A DNA stretch of 41,772 bases from positions 1-41,772 of the forward strand of contig CANQCW010000005.1 of NCBI GenBank assembly GCA_947591055.1. The letters run 5' to 3'. The notes under the pieces were generated by a model, which was not told where the DNA came from, searched no databases, and was given only the letters and a program-made list of their open reading frames with translations. Position 1 is the first letter of the stretch, and every line of letters starts with the position of its first letter. Position numbers and translations under genes: made by a program. This DNA is from an uncultured Clostridia bacterium (lineage in GTDB: Bacteria > Bacillota > Clostridia > TANB77 > CAG-508). This document shows, in pieces, positions 1-8,716 of this stretch.

Positions 1-1088
1 CCTATATCTTGGAATCCAAATTTTCTATATAATTTTATTGCATTAATATTATGCTCATTTACTTCTAAATTTATTTTTTCTACAATATTTTTTCTAATTA
101 CATAACTTAATAAATTTGATGCAATTCCTTTATTTCTCTTGTCTTGTCTTGTAACTATATTCATTATTTCTAGTTCATTAAAAATAGTTCTTGTTCCAAT
201 AAATCCTACTATTTCATTATTTTGCTTTGCAACTAGATATTTAGAATTTTTATAATCTTCCTTCAAAGTTTCATAATCCCATATGTTAGAAAAATTATCA
301 TATTCAGATTTAATATTCTCTAAATCTAAATTAGTCATTTCTAATATGTATATTCTTTCTCCGTCTCCCTCTTTTTGCCTTTGTGCTTGTGGCTTTCTTA
401 AATACATTGGGAAAAGCGTACTTGAATCTCCGTAATCGCCAACATCATATTTATCTTTTGCACACATTGCTATTGCTTCTGCCATTGAAGGTAAATCTCT
501 TACATACTCATAATTGTCTGTTTTTCTTCCTTGAGCATATTGCTTAGAAAACTTTGCTTTAAATAATGGTTCTAATTTTTCTTCGTAAAAATCACCAGCT
601 ATGTATAGTGGGTTTTCAAAATCTATATACTCTACAACATCAGAAACATTTCTAATCTCTGCATTTTTATATAATGATAAGTTTCCATTGTGTACTCTGT
701 ATACTGCAAAATATACATTTTCGTTTCTTGCATCAATCATTGATAATATTTTGCACTCTTTTTTACCTTTTTTTATAATAACACTGTATGCTAAAGCTTT
801 TAAAGTATCAACTCCAGCAATTGGAATATTTTTTGCATCTGAAATAGCTTTAACTGTTGCCATTTCAACTCTTATTCCAGTAAATGAACCTGGTCCTCTT
901 GAACACGAAAGTAAATCAATATCATCCAACTTTAAATTCAACGATTCTAGTAAACTTTTAATATTAGGCATAAGAACTTGTGAGTGTTCCTTTTCTGAAA
1001 CAGATGATATTTGTTTTAAGATTTTTCCATCTTCTGCTACAGCTACTGAGCAAACCTTACCTGATGTATCCAATGCTAATATTTTCAT
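1..1088 (-). CDS. tsaB: TsaB-RimI fusion (tRNA threonylcarbamoyladenosine complex subunit TsaB fused to a GNAT acetyltransferase), C-terminus off the left edge
   Basis: Manual minus-strand translation from ATG at 1088: MKILALDTSGKVCSVAVAEDGK...SCSRGPGSFTGIRVEMATVKAIS...YLRKPQAQRQKEGDGERIYILEMTNLDLENI...IMNIVTRQDKRNKGIASNLLSYVI...EVNEHNINAIKLYRKFGFQDIG; open to the window edge, so absent from the ORF track. Confidence 0.92.
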   Translation of the reverse strand, partial: MKILALDTSGKVCSVAVAEDGKILKQISSVSEKEHSQVLMPNIKSLLESLNLKLDDIDLLSCSRGPGSFTGIRVEMATVKAISDAKNIPIAGVDTLKALAYSVIIKKGKKECKILSMIDARNENVYFAVYRVHNGNLSLYKNAEIRNVSDVVEYIDFENPLYIAGDFYEEKLEPLFKAKFSKQYAQGRKTDNYEYVRDLPSMAEAIAMCAKDKYDVGDYGDSSTLFPMYLRKPQAQRQKEGDGERIYILEMTNLDLENIKSEYDNFSNIWDYETLKEDYKNSKYLVAKQNNEIVGFIGTRTIFNELEIMNIVTRQDKRNKGIASNLLSYVIRKNIVEKINLEVNEHNINAIKLYRKFGFQDI

Positions 1089-1116
1089 ACTATCACTCCT
1101 TACATTTTATATATTT

Positions 1117-1563
1117 TTAAAAATTCAATCCTTCGTATTTTGCTCCAAATGTTTCTATAATTAGTTTACGCTCCTCGTCTGAGTTACCATTGTCAATTGT
1201 TATTTTTATATAATCATTTGGTAAAATATCTTCTATTAATTCTCCCCACTCAAATATGCATAAACCTTTGTTGAAGTATTCTTCTCCTCCAATATTTTCA
1301 AATTCATATATATCTCCTAATCTATATAAATCAAAATGGTATATATCAATTTTTTCATTATGATATTCATTAACTATTGTAAATGTTGGACTTGATATTT
1401 CTTCTTGTAATCCAAAATAAGCTAAAACACCTTCTACAAATTTTGTTTTGCCTGCACCTAAATCACCTGTAAGAACTATTACATCTCCTTTATTTAATTT
1501 AGATGCAAAGTTTTTAGCAAACTCTTTTGTTTCTTGCTCATTTTTGCACATTATTTCTTGCAT
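1117..1563 (-). CDS. tsaE: tRNA threonylcarbamoyladenosine biosynthesis ATPase TsaE
   Basis: Walker A GDLGAGKTKFVEG, SSPTFTIVNEY, HFDLYRL; next to tsaB. Confidence 0.95.
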   Translation of the reverse strand: MQEIMCKNEQETKEFAKNFASKLNKGDVIVLTGDLGAGKTKFVEGVLAYFGLQEEISSPTFTIVNEYHNEKIDIYHFDLYRLGDIYEFENIGGEEYFNKGLCIFEWGELIEDILPNDYIKITIDNGNSDEERKLIIETFGAKYEGLNF

Positions 1564-1610
1564 TTTTAATATAAGTTCCTTTCTGGGCTTTTAAATTTTT
1601 GTATATATTA

Positions 1611-1838
1611 TTATTTTCCTTTTGGATTTCCCATTTCTTGTTCTAATTTTTCAATAGAATCTTCTTCATATGATTTTAATTTATCATATTTATCTGTTGT
1701 ATTTTTAGCTCCACCTAATACTCCATTTGTTGAAATAGATGCACTTAAGGTTAATCCTGCTAATATCATCAGAAAAATGACTGTTACTATTAAGACTATT
1801 AGTGTTATTCCTTTTTCTTTGTCTTTTTTTGATATCAT
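1611..1838 (-). CDS. Small prepilin-like protein (type IV pilin-like N-terminal motif)
   Basis: KEKGITLIVLIVTVIFLMILAGLTLSASIS N-terminal leader/TM; SD CGGAGGAGA upstream. Confidence 0.7.
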   Translation of the reverse strand: MISKKDKEKGITLIVLIVTVIFLMILAGLTLSASISTNGVLGGAKNTTDKYDKLKSYEEDSIEKLEQEMGNPKGK

Positions 1839-1934
1839 TTGTTCTCCTCCGTTTTTATTAGTTTTAAAAACTTAATAAAAATTTATACACTTAAAATATA
1901 TCATAATATGGATATTAAATCAAGGTAATAAAAA

Positions 1935-2565
1935 TTAAATATTTATTTGTTTTAAGTCTATTAGCCTATTGTCTCTATATGTTAATTTTAGAAGGCAAGG
2001 CGATTTTATATCTAATATGTTATCTTTATATACTAACTTAACATCATTGTTTACTTCACACCAATTTAATAAGAAAAATTTTATTGAACCTCCGATGGCT
2101 GATAACTGCTATTCTTTTTTCTTTATATTCTTTTAAGATTTTATTAAAAAATCTATTCATCCTCTGTTTTGTTTCTATAGCACTTTCTCCATCTGAAGTC
2201 TTAAAATTTTGATCAATTAGTTGCTCTTGAGAAGGGTCTCTTGTACTTTTATCCTTCATAAATTCACCCAGTTCTTTCAAATTTCCTAACTTTCTTTCAC
2301 TTAAATCATTATCTAAGTTAATAGGTAAATTATTTTTCAAAGCTATGTATTTTGCAGTAGCTTTAGCTCTTGTATAACTACTTGACCAGACAACATCCAA
2401 ATTATTTAATTCACTATTTTCACTCAACTTTCTTGCTTGTTCTTCACCTTCTACAGAAAGTATTTCTTTTTCATTAATCAGTTGAGAATCTTCATCTGTA
2501 TTTCTTATTCCATTTTCATTAACTGTTTCAGCATGTCTAATCAAATAAATTATAGTATCATCCAT
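1935..2565 (-). CDS. Histidine phosphatase family protein, encoded with a +1 frameshift at CGGA (2094)
   Basis: ORF 2056..2580 has YLIRHAET and ends ISHRRFNKIFLIKLV*; skipping the C of CGG gives ISHGGSIKFFLLNWCEVNNDVKLVYKDNILDIKSPCLLKLTYRDNRLIDLKQINI*. Length 631 = 3n+1. Confidence 0.88.
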
Positions 2566-2710
2566 ATTACACAACTCCAATCTTTAATTCACATTATGAA
2601 ATTATTTTTCATTTTTTAGCATTTCATCATACATATTTCAAAACCAAATTTAATGTTTTAAAAAATTATATCATTATTTATGCCACTTATCAATAATTTT
2701 GCTTTAACAA

Positions 2711-2765
2711 AAAAGTAGTAAGATAAAAGCAAATTCATATAATCTGCCTTCATCTTACCACTTTT
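2711..2765 (-). terminator. Intrinsic terminator after rplS
   Basis: Minus strand AAAAGTGGTAAGAT...ATCTTACTACTTTTTT stem-loop just after the rplS stop. Confidence 0.75.
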
Positions 2766-2783
2766 AAATTATATTTATATTAC

Positions 2784-3359
2784 CTAAGCTTTTGGCTCTT
2801 CTTTTTCAGCTTCTGCTGGTTCTTCAACTTTAGCTTTTTCAGCTTCTGCTGGTTCTTCAACTTTAGCTTCTTCAGCTTTTGGTTCCTCTGCCTTTACTTC
2901 TTCGGCTTTTGGTTCTTCAGCCTTTACTTCTTCGGCTTTTGGTTCTTCAGCCTTTACTTCTTCAGCTACTTCTGGAACTTCTTCTTTAATGATTATATCT
3001 TCTCTATTTAAGTTTGCTCCAACATCTTCTTTAGTCTTAGCTGATTTTCCTAATTTTTCTCTTAAATAATATAATTTTGCTCTTCTAGCCTTTCCTACTC
3101 TTACTAATTCAACTTTTTCTACTAATGGAGAGTGTACTAAAAATGTTTTTTCTACTCCTACTCCATAAGAAATTCTTCTTACTGTAAATGTTTCATTTAA
3201 TCCACCATTTTGTTTTTTAATTACTATTCCTTCAAAAACTTGGATTCTTTGTCTATTTCCTTCTTTTATTCTTTGATGTACTCTAATAGTATCACCAACT
3301 TTTATATTAGGAATTTTACTTTTCAATTGTTCATGTTCTATTGATTTTATAATATCCAT
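2784..3359 (-). CDS. rplS: Large ribosomal subunit protein bL19 with a repetitive acidic C-terminal extension
   Basis: [44 protein letters not shown]...[14 protein letters not shown] core, then a [10 protein letters not shown]-type tail. Confidence 0.95.
   Translation of the reverse strand: MDIIKSIEHEQLKSKIPNIKVGDTIRVHQRIKEGNRQRIQVFEGIVIKKQNGGLNETFTVRRISYGVGVEKTFLVHSPLVEKVELVRVGKARRAKLYYLREKLGKSAKTKEDVGANLNREDIIIKEEVPEVAEEVKAEEPKAEEVKAEEPKAEEVKAEEPKAEEAKVEEPAEAEKAKVEEPAEAEKEEPKA
2790..2970. repeat. Tandem repeats encoding the bL19 acidic tail
   Basis: Roughly 30-bp units 'ttcttcggcttttggttcttcagcctttac' and 'ttcagcttctgctggttcttcaactttagc' repeated in tandem. Confidence 0.85.
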
Positions 3360-3381
3360 AATTTTTCTCCTTTCATAAAAA

Positions 3382-4095
3382 TTATTTTTTATTAATTAAT
3401 TTTATAGCCTCTTTCTTCTGCTCTTCACTCAAGAGCTCAGGCCTCTTTTTATATGTCGTAATTAGCGACTGTTCTTTTCTCCATTTTTCAATTTCTTTAT
3501 GATTTCCTGAAGTAAGAACATCTGGTACCATTTTTCCTCTAAATTCTAGTGGTCTTGTATATTCCGGATATTCTAATAAATTTTCTTTAGATTCTGAGAA
3601 AGATTCTTCATTAGTTGAATCTTTACTAAGAACTCCTTCTACATATCTACTTACTGAATCAATTAAGACCATTGCTGGAAGTTCACCTCCAGTTAATACA
3701 TAATCTCCAATTGAAATTTCCTCATCTACAATTTCATCTAAAACTCTTTGGTCAATACCTTCATAGTGTCCACATAATAAAATTAAATGCTGTGATTTTG
3801 CTAGTTCTTTTACTTTATTTTGATTTAAAACTTTTCCTTTTGGTGATAAGTAGATAACTTTTGCATTTTCACTTTTTACAGAGTTATATGCATCATACAC
3901 TACATCTGGCATAATTAACATCCCAGCTCCTCCACCATAAGGAGTATCATCAACGTGCTTATGTTTATCTTTAGAAAAATCTCTAATATTTATTAAATTA
4001 ATTTCTATTAAATTTTTTTCCTTAGCTCTTTTTATTATGCTTGAATTTAATGTATCAAACATTTCTGGAAAAAGAGTTAGCACATCAAATTTCAT
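3382..4095 (-). CDS. trmD: tRNA (guanine-N1)-methyltransferase
   Basis: [75 protein letters not shown]. Confidence 0.97.
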   Translation of the reverse strand: MKFDVLTLFPEMFDTLNSSIIKRAKEKNLIEINLINIRDFSKDKHKHVDDTPYGGGAGMLIMPDVVYDAYNSVKSENAKVIYLSPKGKVLNQNKVKELAKSQHLILLCGHYEGIDQRVLDEIVDEEISIGDYVLTGGELPAMVLIDSVSRYVEGVLSKDSTNEESFSESKENLLEYPEYTRPLEFRGKMVPDVLTSGNHKEIEKWRKEQSLITTYKKRPELLSEEQKKEAIKLINKK

Positions 4096-4118
4096 TTTTA
4101 CCTCTTTTTAATTTTATA

Positions 4119-4587
4119 TCAAACTAGTCCTTTTATTAAATGAACTATAATCTTTTTATTATCTGTATCTATTTGTTTTATAACTTCTTTTGTTGATGGC
4201 AATAGTATTTTTCCTACTTGATATACATCATTGGCTCCTGTTTGAAATATGTCATCCAATTTTCCTAAAATTTTTCCGGTCGTCTGTATATACATCAAAT
4301 CCTATTAAATCACTTATATAATAAGTTCCTTTTGGAAGTTCTGGAGCATCTTGTCTTTCCATTTCAATAACAAAATCTTTTAATTTTTCTGCTTGCTCGA
4401 TTGTATCTATTCCTTTTAGTTTGATGACAAATATATTTTTTTGTCTTCTTGCTCTTTCAATTTCCATTTTAGAATTGTTAATATATACTGTTTTTACCTT
4501 TAAAATATAATCAACATAAGGCCATATTTTAATTTCACCTTTTAGTCCAAATGTATTGACTATTTTTCCAAGTTCCATCCTTTCCAT
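4119..4587 (-). CDS. rimM: Ribosome maturation factor RimM, encoded with a +1 frameshift at CGGA (4278)
   Basis: ORF 4252..4623 ends DVYTDDRKNFRKIG*; skipping the C gives DVYTDDGKILGKLDDIFQTGANDVYQVGKILLPSTKEVIKQIDTDNKKIIVHLIKGLV*. Length 469 = 3n+1. Operon context is correct. Confidence 0.93.
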
Positions 4588-4612
4588 CAAAATACTATTT
4601 CCTCCACACAAA

Positions 4613-4843
4613 TTAGTCAACAAATTCTACTTCAACTTTCTTTTGCTCTTTTGCACCTAAAGATTTGATAATTGTTCTTATTGCTTGTGCAATTTTTCCT
4701 TGTTTTCCAATAATTCTTCCCATCTCATTTTGGTCAACTTTTACTTTATAAATTTCTTTATAATCTTCTTCAACCTTTTCAATTGAAATAGCATCTTTAT
4801 TTTCTACAAGATTTTCAATAATTGTTCTTAGGATTTCTTCCAT
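4613..4843 (-). CDS. khpA: KH-domain RNA-binding protein KhpA
   Basis: MGRIIGKQGKIAQAIRTII KH motif between rpsP and rimM. Confidence 0.92.
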   Translation of the reverse strand: MEEILRTIIENLVENKDAISIEKVEEDYKEIYKVKVDQNEMGRIIGKQGKIAQAIRTIIKSLGAKEQKKVEVEFVD

Positions 4844-4892
4844 TTTGAATTATCCTCCTTATTGTCTAATCGTTGATACAAATTTAAACGAT

Positions 4893-5126
4893 TTATTTTG
4901 CTTTATTTATTAAAGCTTTAACTGTATCAGTTGGTTGAGCTCCATTTTTAATCCATGTAGCAACTTTTTCTTTATCAAGAACAATACTTGCTGGATCTGT
5001 CATAGGATCATAAGTTCCTATTTGCTCAATTATTTTTCCATCTCTTGATGATCTTGAATCTGCAACAACAATGTGATAGAAAGGTGCCTTTTTTGCTCCT
5101 ACTCTTTGTAATCTTATTTTTACCAT
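4893..5126 (-). CDS. rpsP: Small ribosomal subunit protein bS16
   Basis: [41 protein letters not shown]. Confidence 0.97.
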   Translation of the reverse strand: MVKIRLQRVGAKKAPFYHIVVADSRSSRDGKIIEQIGTYDPMTDPASIVLDKEKVATWIKNGAQPTDTVKALINKAK

Positions 5127-5182
5127 AATTTCACCTCCTAAAAAATTTTATATATATAAAGTTTAAAAACTTAATAACTAAT

Positions 5183-6566
5183 TTATTTTAACTTATTTGC
5201 TAAATCATTTATTTCGTCTTCTGACATTTTATCAAGATTTAATTTTCCCATCATTTTTTTCATCCTAGGATCTAAATTTCCTGATTTCATTTTTTTCATC
5301 ATACTTTGTGTTAATTCAAATGATTTCATAAATTTATTTATATCTTGTACTTCAGTTCCACTACCTTTTGCGATTCTTATTCTTCTTGAAGCATTAAGTA
5401 ATTTTGGATTTTCTCTTTCTTCATTTGTCATTGAACAAATTATAGCTTCAATTTTTTCAAATTCTTTATCATCTACATTTACATTTAATTTGTTCATACC
5501 AGGTATCATTTTTAATAATGATGAAAAAGAACCCATTTTCTTTACTTGTCTTAATTGTGCTAGATAATCATTTAAGTCTAACTCTTTGTTTTTGCGTAAT
5601 TTCTTTTCTAATTTTATAGCTTCTTCTGCATCAAATTGTTCTTCTGCTTGTTCTATTATAGATAGAACATCTCCCATCCCAAGTATCCTTGATGCCATCC
5701 TATCTGGGTGAAATTCTTCAATTTCATTAAGTTTTTCACCTGTTCCTATAAATTTAATTGGCTTTCCTGTAACTTTTTTAACAGATATTGCTGCACCGCC
5801 ACGAGTATCACCATCTAATTTAGTAAGTACTACGCCATCAATTCCTAAGTCTTCATTAAATTTTTGTGCAATATTAACTGCTTCTTGACCTGTCATTGAG
5901 TCTACAACTAAAAGTATTTCGTGAGGTTTTACACTCATTTTAATATTTTTTAGTTCGTTCATTAGCTCTTCATCTATTTGAAGTCTTCCTGCAGTATCTA
6001 ATATTACAACATCATTTAATTTGCTTATTGCAACTTCTTTTGCTTGCTTTGCAATTTTTACAACATCTTTTTCTGTTTCATTTGCAAAAACAGGGATGTT
6101 CAAACTTGCTCCTACAACTTGAAGTTGCTTTATAGCAGCTGGTCTATATACATCACATCCAACTAAAAGTGGATTTTTACCTTGTTTTCTAAGTAAGTTA
6201 GCTAGCTTTCCTGCCGTTGTTGTTTTTCCGCGAACCTTGAAGTCCTATTAACATGATTACTGTTGGTGGGTTAGGAGTAAATGCTATTTTACTGTCTGTT
6301 CCTCCCAATAGTTCAACTAACTCATCTTTTACAATTTTAACAACTTGTTGTCCAGGAGTAAGTGATTTTAATACATCACTTCCTAATGCCTTTTCATGGA
6401 TATTATTTACAAAATCTTTAACAACCTTATAATTTACATCAGCTTCTAAAAGGGCAAGTTTTACTTCTCTTAACATATCATTTAAGTCTGATTCTGTTAT
6501 TCTTGCTTTTCCTCTTAGTTTTCTTGTAAAAGCTTGTAGCTTTTCTGATAATCCTTCAAAAGCCAT
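5183..6566 (-). CDS. ffh: Signal recognition particle GTPase Ffh, encoded with a +1 frameshift at CGGA (6230)
   Basis: ORF 6198..6566 ends VIMLIGLQGSRKNNNGRKAS*; skipping the C gives [57 protein letters not shown], which joins ORF 5183..6103. Length 1384 = 3n+1. Confidence 0.97.
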
Positions 6567-6593
6567 CTTATCCTCCTAAATCAAAAGTTTAAA

Positions 6594-6941
6594 TTAAGCT
6601 ATAACGCTTAATTCTTTTTGTACTTCATTTAAAATTTTTTCAATCTTTTTTTCTGATGAGTTTTCACTAATTTTGCTTAATTCAGCTAAAACATTTTGTA
6701 TAGTTTGCTCATTAATCTGTGTTTTTTTCATAATATTTAGCTTTTCTTCGTACTCGAAAAGTTTGCTTTCTCCTTTCTTTATCAAGTCCCTTACACCTTG
6801 TCTTGAAATATTATTGTTTTCAGCAATTTCAGAAAGTGATAAATCATTATTATAATAATCATTTATTACATCATATTGTTTTTTGGTAAGTAATTTACCA
6901 TAAATATCAACAAGCATACTTATTTCTATATGTTTATCCAT
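6594..6941 (-). CDS. ylxM: YlxM/UPF0122 family putative DNA-binding protein
   Basis: LLTKKQYDVINDYYNNDLSLSEIAENNNISRQGVRDLIKKGE; immediately upstream of ffh. Confidence 0.93.
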   Translation of the reverse strand: MDKHIEISMLVDIYGKLLTKKQYDVINDYYNNDLSLSEIAENNNISRQGVRDLIKKGESKLFEYEEKLNIMKKTQINEQTIQNVLAELSKISENSSEKKIEKILNEVQKELSVIA

Positions 6942-6974
6942 ATCATCACCTCTTCATTACTGTAAAGCATATAT

Positions 6975-7004
6975 ACTTTACACCATTTTTTCAAAAATGT
7001 CAAG
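6975..7004 (-). promoter_or_regulatory. Putative sigma-A promoter of the ylxM-ffh operon
   Basis: Minus-strand TTGACA (7004-6999) and TAAAGT, 18-nt spacer; overlaps a GTAAAG/CTTTAC inverted repeat. Confidence 0.4.
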
Positions 7005-7046
7005 TGTTTTTAAAAATATTTCTTCAAACTATGATATTAATTGTTC

Positions 7047-8375
7047 TTAATAATCATAAATTCCATAAGCAATGCACTCTCCTCCTTTTTTCCAAATTGT
7101 TCTCCCATCACCGATTCTGCCTGCGCAAAGATAAGTCCCGTCCATTAAGAACGGTACTCCTCTCAAAGAACTCTGTATATAAATATATTCACTCGAACTT
7201 TGATGAGGAATTCCACTCACAAGACACCATGAAGTATTATAAAAATCAATATTAGCTTTCATCTTTATGTATATATATACTTTCTTATATGTAACATCAT
7301 CAAAATAACCACCTTCTATGATGCTTACTCGATTATCATATACTTGAAGCCCACTATTCGTTAAATTTTTTGATTTGCAAATTGCTAATGTACTTATTTG
7401 CTCGTTTGAAACTCTTATTTTACTTCCATTTTGATAATATCCACTTTCTGGTATTGTCAAAATTGTATATTGTCCATCATTATTTACCGAACTTGCTGTA
7501 ACTGTTTGTCCACTTTTATTTGGCATGCTTCCTGTCAATTGTGTTCCTTCTACCCATGCTTTTTTTCCATTTAATATATCTCCTGCTTTTGCATCTCCTG
7601 GTGTTAATTCTTTTAGTGATTTTACGGTTATTGTTCCCCCACTTGTATAGCCTACTGGTATTTCTTTCTTATCTCCTGCACTTAATTTTTCATTTATTAC
7701 TCCATTATTTTTCATTTGTCCTGTTAATACTGAGCCGTCTTTTGCTAAAAATGTTTTTGTTTCTAGTACATCTTCTACCGTTGCTGTCATTTCATTACTT
7801 AATGTTACTATATCACTTATTGCTTCTACATATTTGCCTTCTTCATCACATACTTTTACTCTTACATAATAACTCTTTCCTAAGTCTAATCCTTCAAATG
7901 TATATGTGTATGCTCCTTCTGTTTCTTCTAATTTTTCTTCTTCACTTGGTTCCCACGTTTTTCCATTATCTATACTTAATTGTATTTTGCTTGCTTCGCC
8001 TTCTATTTCTAAATTTACTTTTATTGTTTGCTCCTTTGGATTTCCTTCTACTGTAAATGTTTTTATTGTTATGGATGCTTTATTCTCTCCTTCATTTCCT
8101 ACTACTACTGAAAAATCACTTACATATTGCTCTAACATACCTATTTGGATTTGTTCTTCTTCTGCTGCATTTTTATATTTTTCTACTGCTTGTCTTGCTC
8201 TTTGAAATAATCCATTGCTTCCTGCTATTTGTGATATTGTTACCCCTGCTAATATCAATAGCAATATTATTGTTACTACCAATGCTATTAATGTTATTCC
8301 TTGTTCTTTTAATTTTTTCATATTTTTTAATTGTAAATTAATCTTGTCTTTTTCTTGCATTTTCTTATCTTTCAT
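7047..8375 (-). CDS. Prepilin-like surface protein with Fn3-like and tail-fibre-like modules
   Basis: KEQGITLIALVVTIILLLILAGVTISQIAGSNGLFQRA; Fn3-like segment; LTPGDAKAGDILNGKKAWVEGTQLTGSMPNKSG module. ATG at 8375 follows GGAGG. Confidence 0.7.
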   Translation of the reverse strand: MKDKKMQEKDKINLQLKNMKKLKEQGITLIALVVTIILLLILAGVTISQIAGSNGLFQRARQAVEKYKNAAEEEQIQIGMLEQYVSDFSVVVGNEGENKASITIKTFTVEGNPKEQTIKVNLEIEGEASKIQLSIDNGKTWEPSEEEKLEETEGAYTYTFEGLDLGKSYYVRVKVCDEEGKYVEAISDIVTLSNEMTATVEDVLETKTFLAKDGSVLTGQMKNNGVINEKLSAGDKKEIPVGYTSGGTITVKSLKELTPGDAKAGDILNGKKAWVEGTQLTGSMPNKSGQTVTASSVNNDGQYTILTIPESGYYQNGSKIRVSNEQISTLAICKSKNLTNSGLQVYDNRVSIIEGGYFDDVTYKKVYIYIKMKANIDFYNTSWCLVSGIPHQSSSEYIYIQSSLRGVPFLMDGTYLCAGRIGDGRTIWKKGGECIAYGIYDY

Positions 8376-8411
8376 TTGTTTTATTCCTCCGCTTAACATT
8401 ATGTTATTTTT

Positions 8412-8598
8412 ATTAATGTAAAACCTTAATAAAAAAACAAAAAATCTTATAATCAGCTTTGCACAAGCTTTTTATAAGATTTTTGTTTTTCATTTTTTTA
8501 TAATTTGTAATAAATATTTAATTTATATTTTATTGAATTTTTCCTTATATTATGCTATTTTTTTAATATAGTATTTTTTATTAAGGTTTTACATTAAT
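8412..8598. repeat. Region bounded by a perfect 25-bp inverted repeat
   Basis: attaatgtaaaaccttaataaaaaa (8412-8436) and its reverse complement ttttttattaaggttttacattaat (8574-8598). Confidence 0.8.
8436..8490 (-). terminator. Hairpin resembling an intrinsic terminator
   Basis: AAAAACAAAAAATCTTATAA ... TTATAAGATTTTTGTTTTT. Confidence 0.5.
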
Positions 8599-8716
8599 TA
8601 TAAATTTTTTCCTTCCATTATTCTTTAAGGTGTCAAATTGGTACCTTAAAGAATTAAACTCTTGATAGTTTCTGTATCATATTTTACTAATTTTTTCATC
8701 ACTTATAAATATTTTT

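Noticed and set aside
601-1164. 187-aa plus-strand ORF
   Set aside because: Antisense to tsaB, which carries recognised motifs.
2790-2970. Tandem repeats as a possible CRISPR array
   Set aside because: No unique spacers; repeats are in-frame codons of the bL19 tail.
3564-3567. Other CGGA occurrences (for example 3564, 14585, 18187, 35106, 39012) as extra shift sites
   Set aside because: CGG is not in frame there (CCG-GAA, TCC-GGA, CAC-GGA, GCC-GGA) and the genes are intact.
7520-8056. Leu-rich plus-strand ORFs (7520..8056, 8057..8341, 40456..40776, 40798..41136)
   Set aside because: Antisense to well-supported minus-strand genes; Leu/Ile/Phe-rich composition is an artefact of AT-rich opposite-strand translation.
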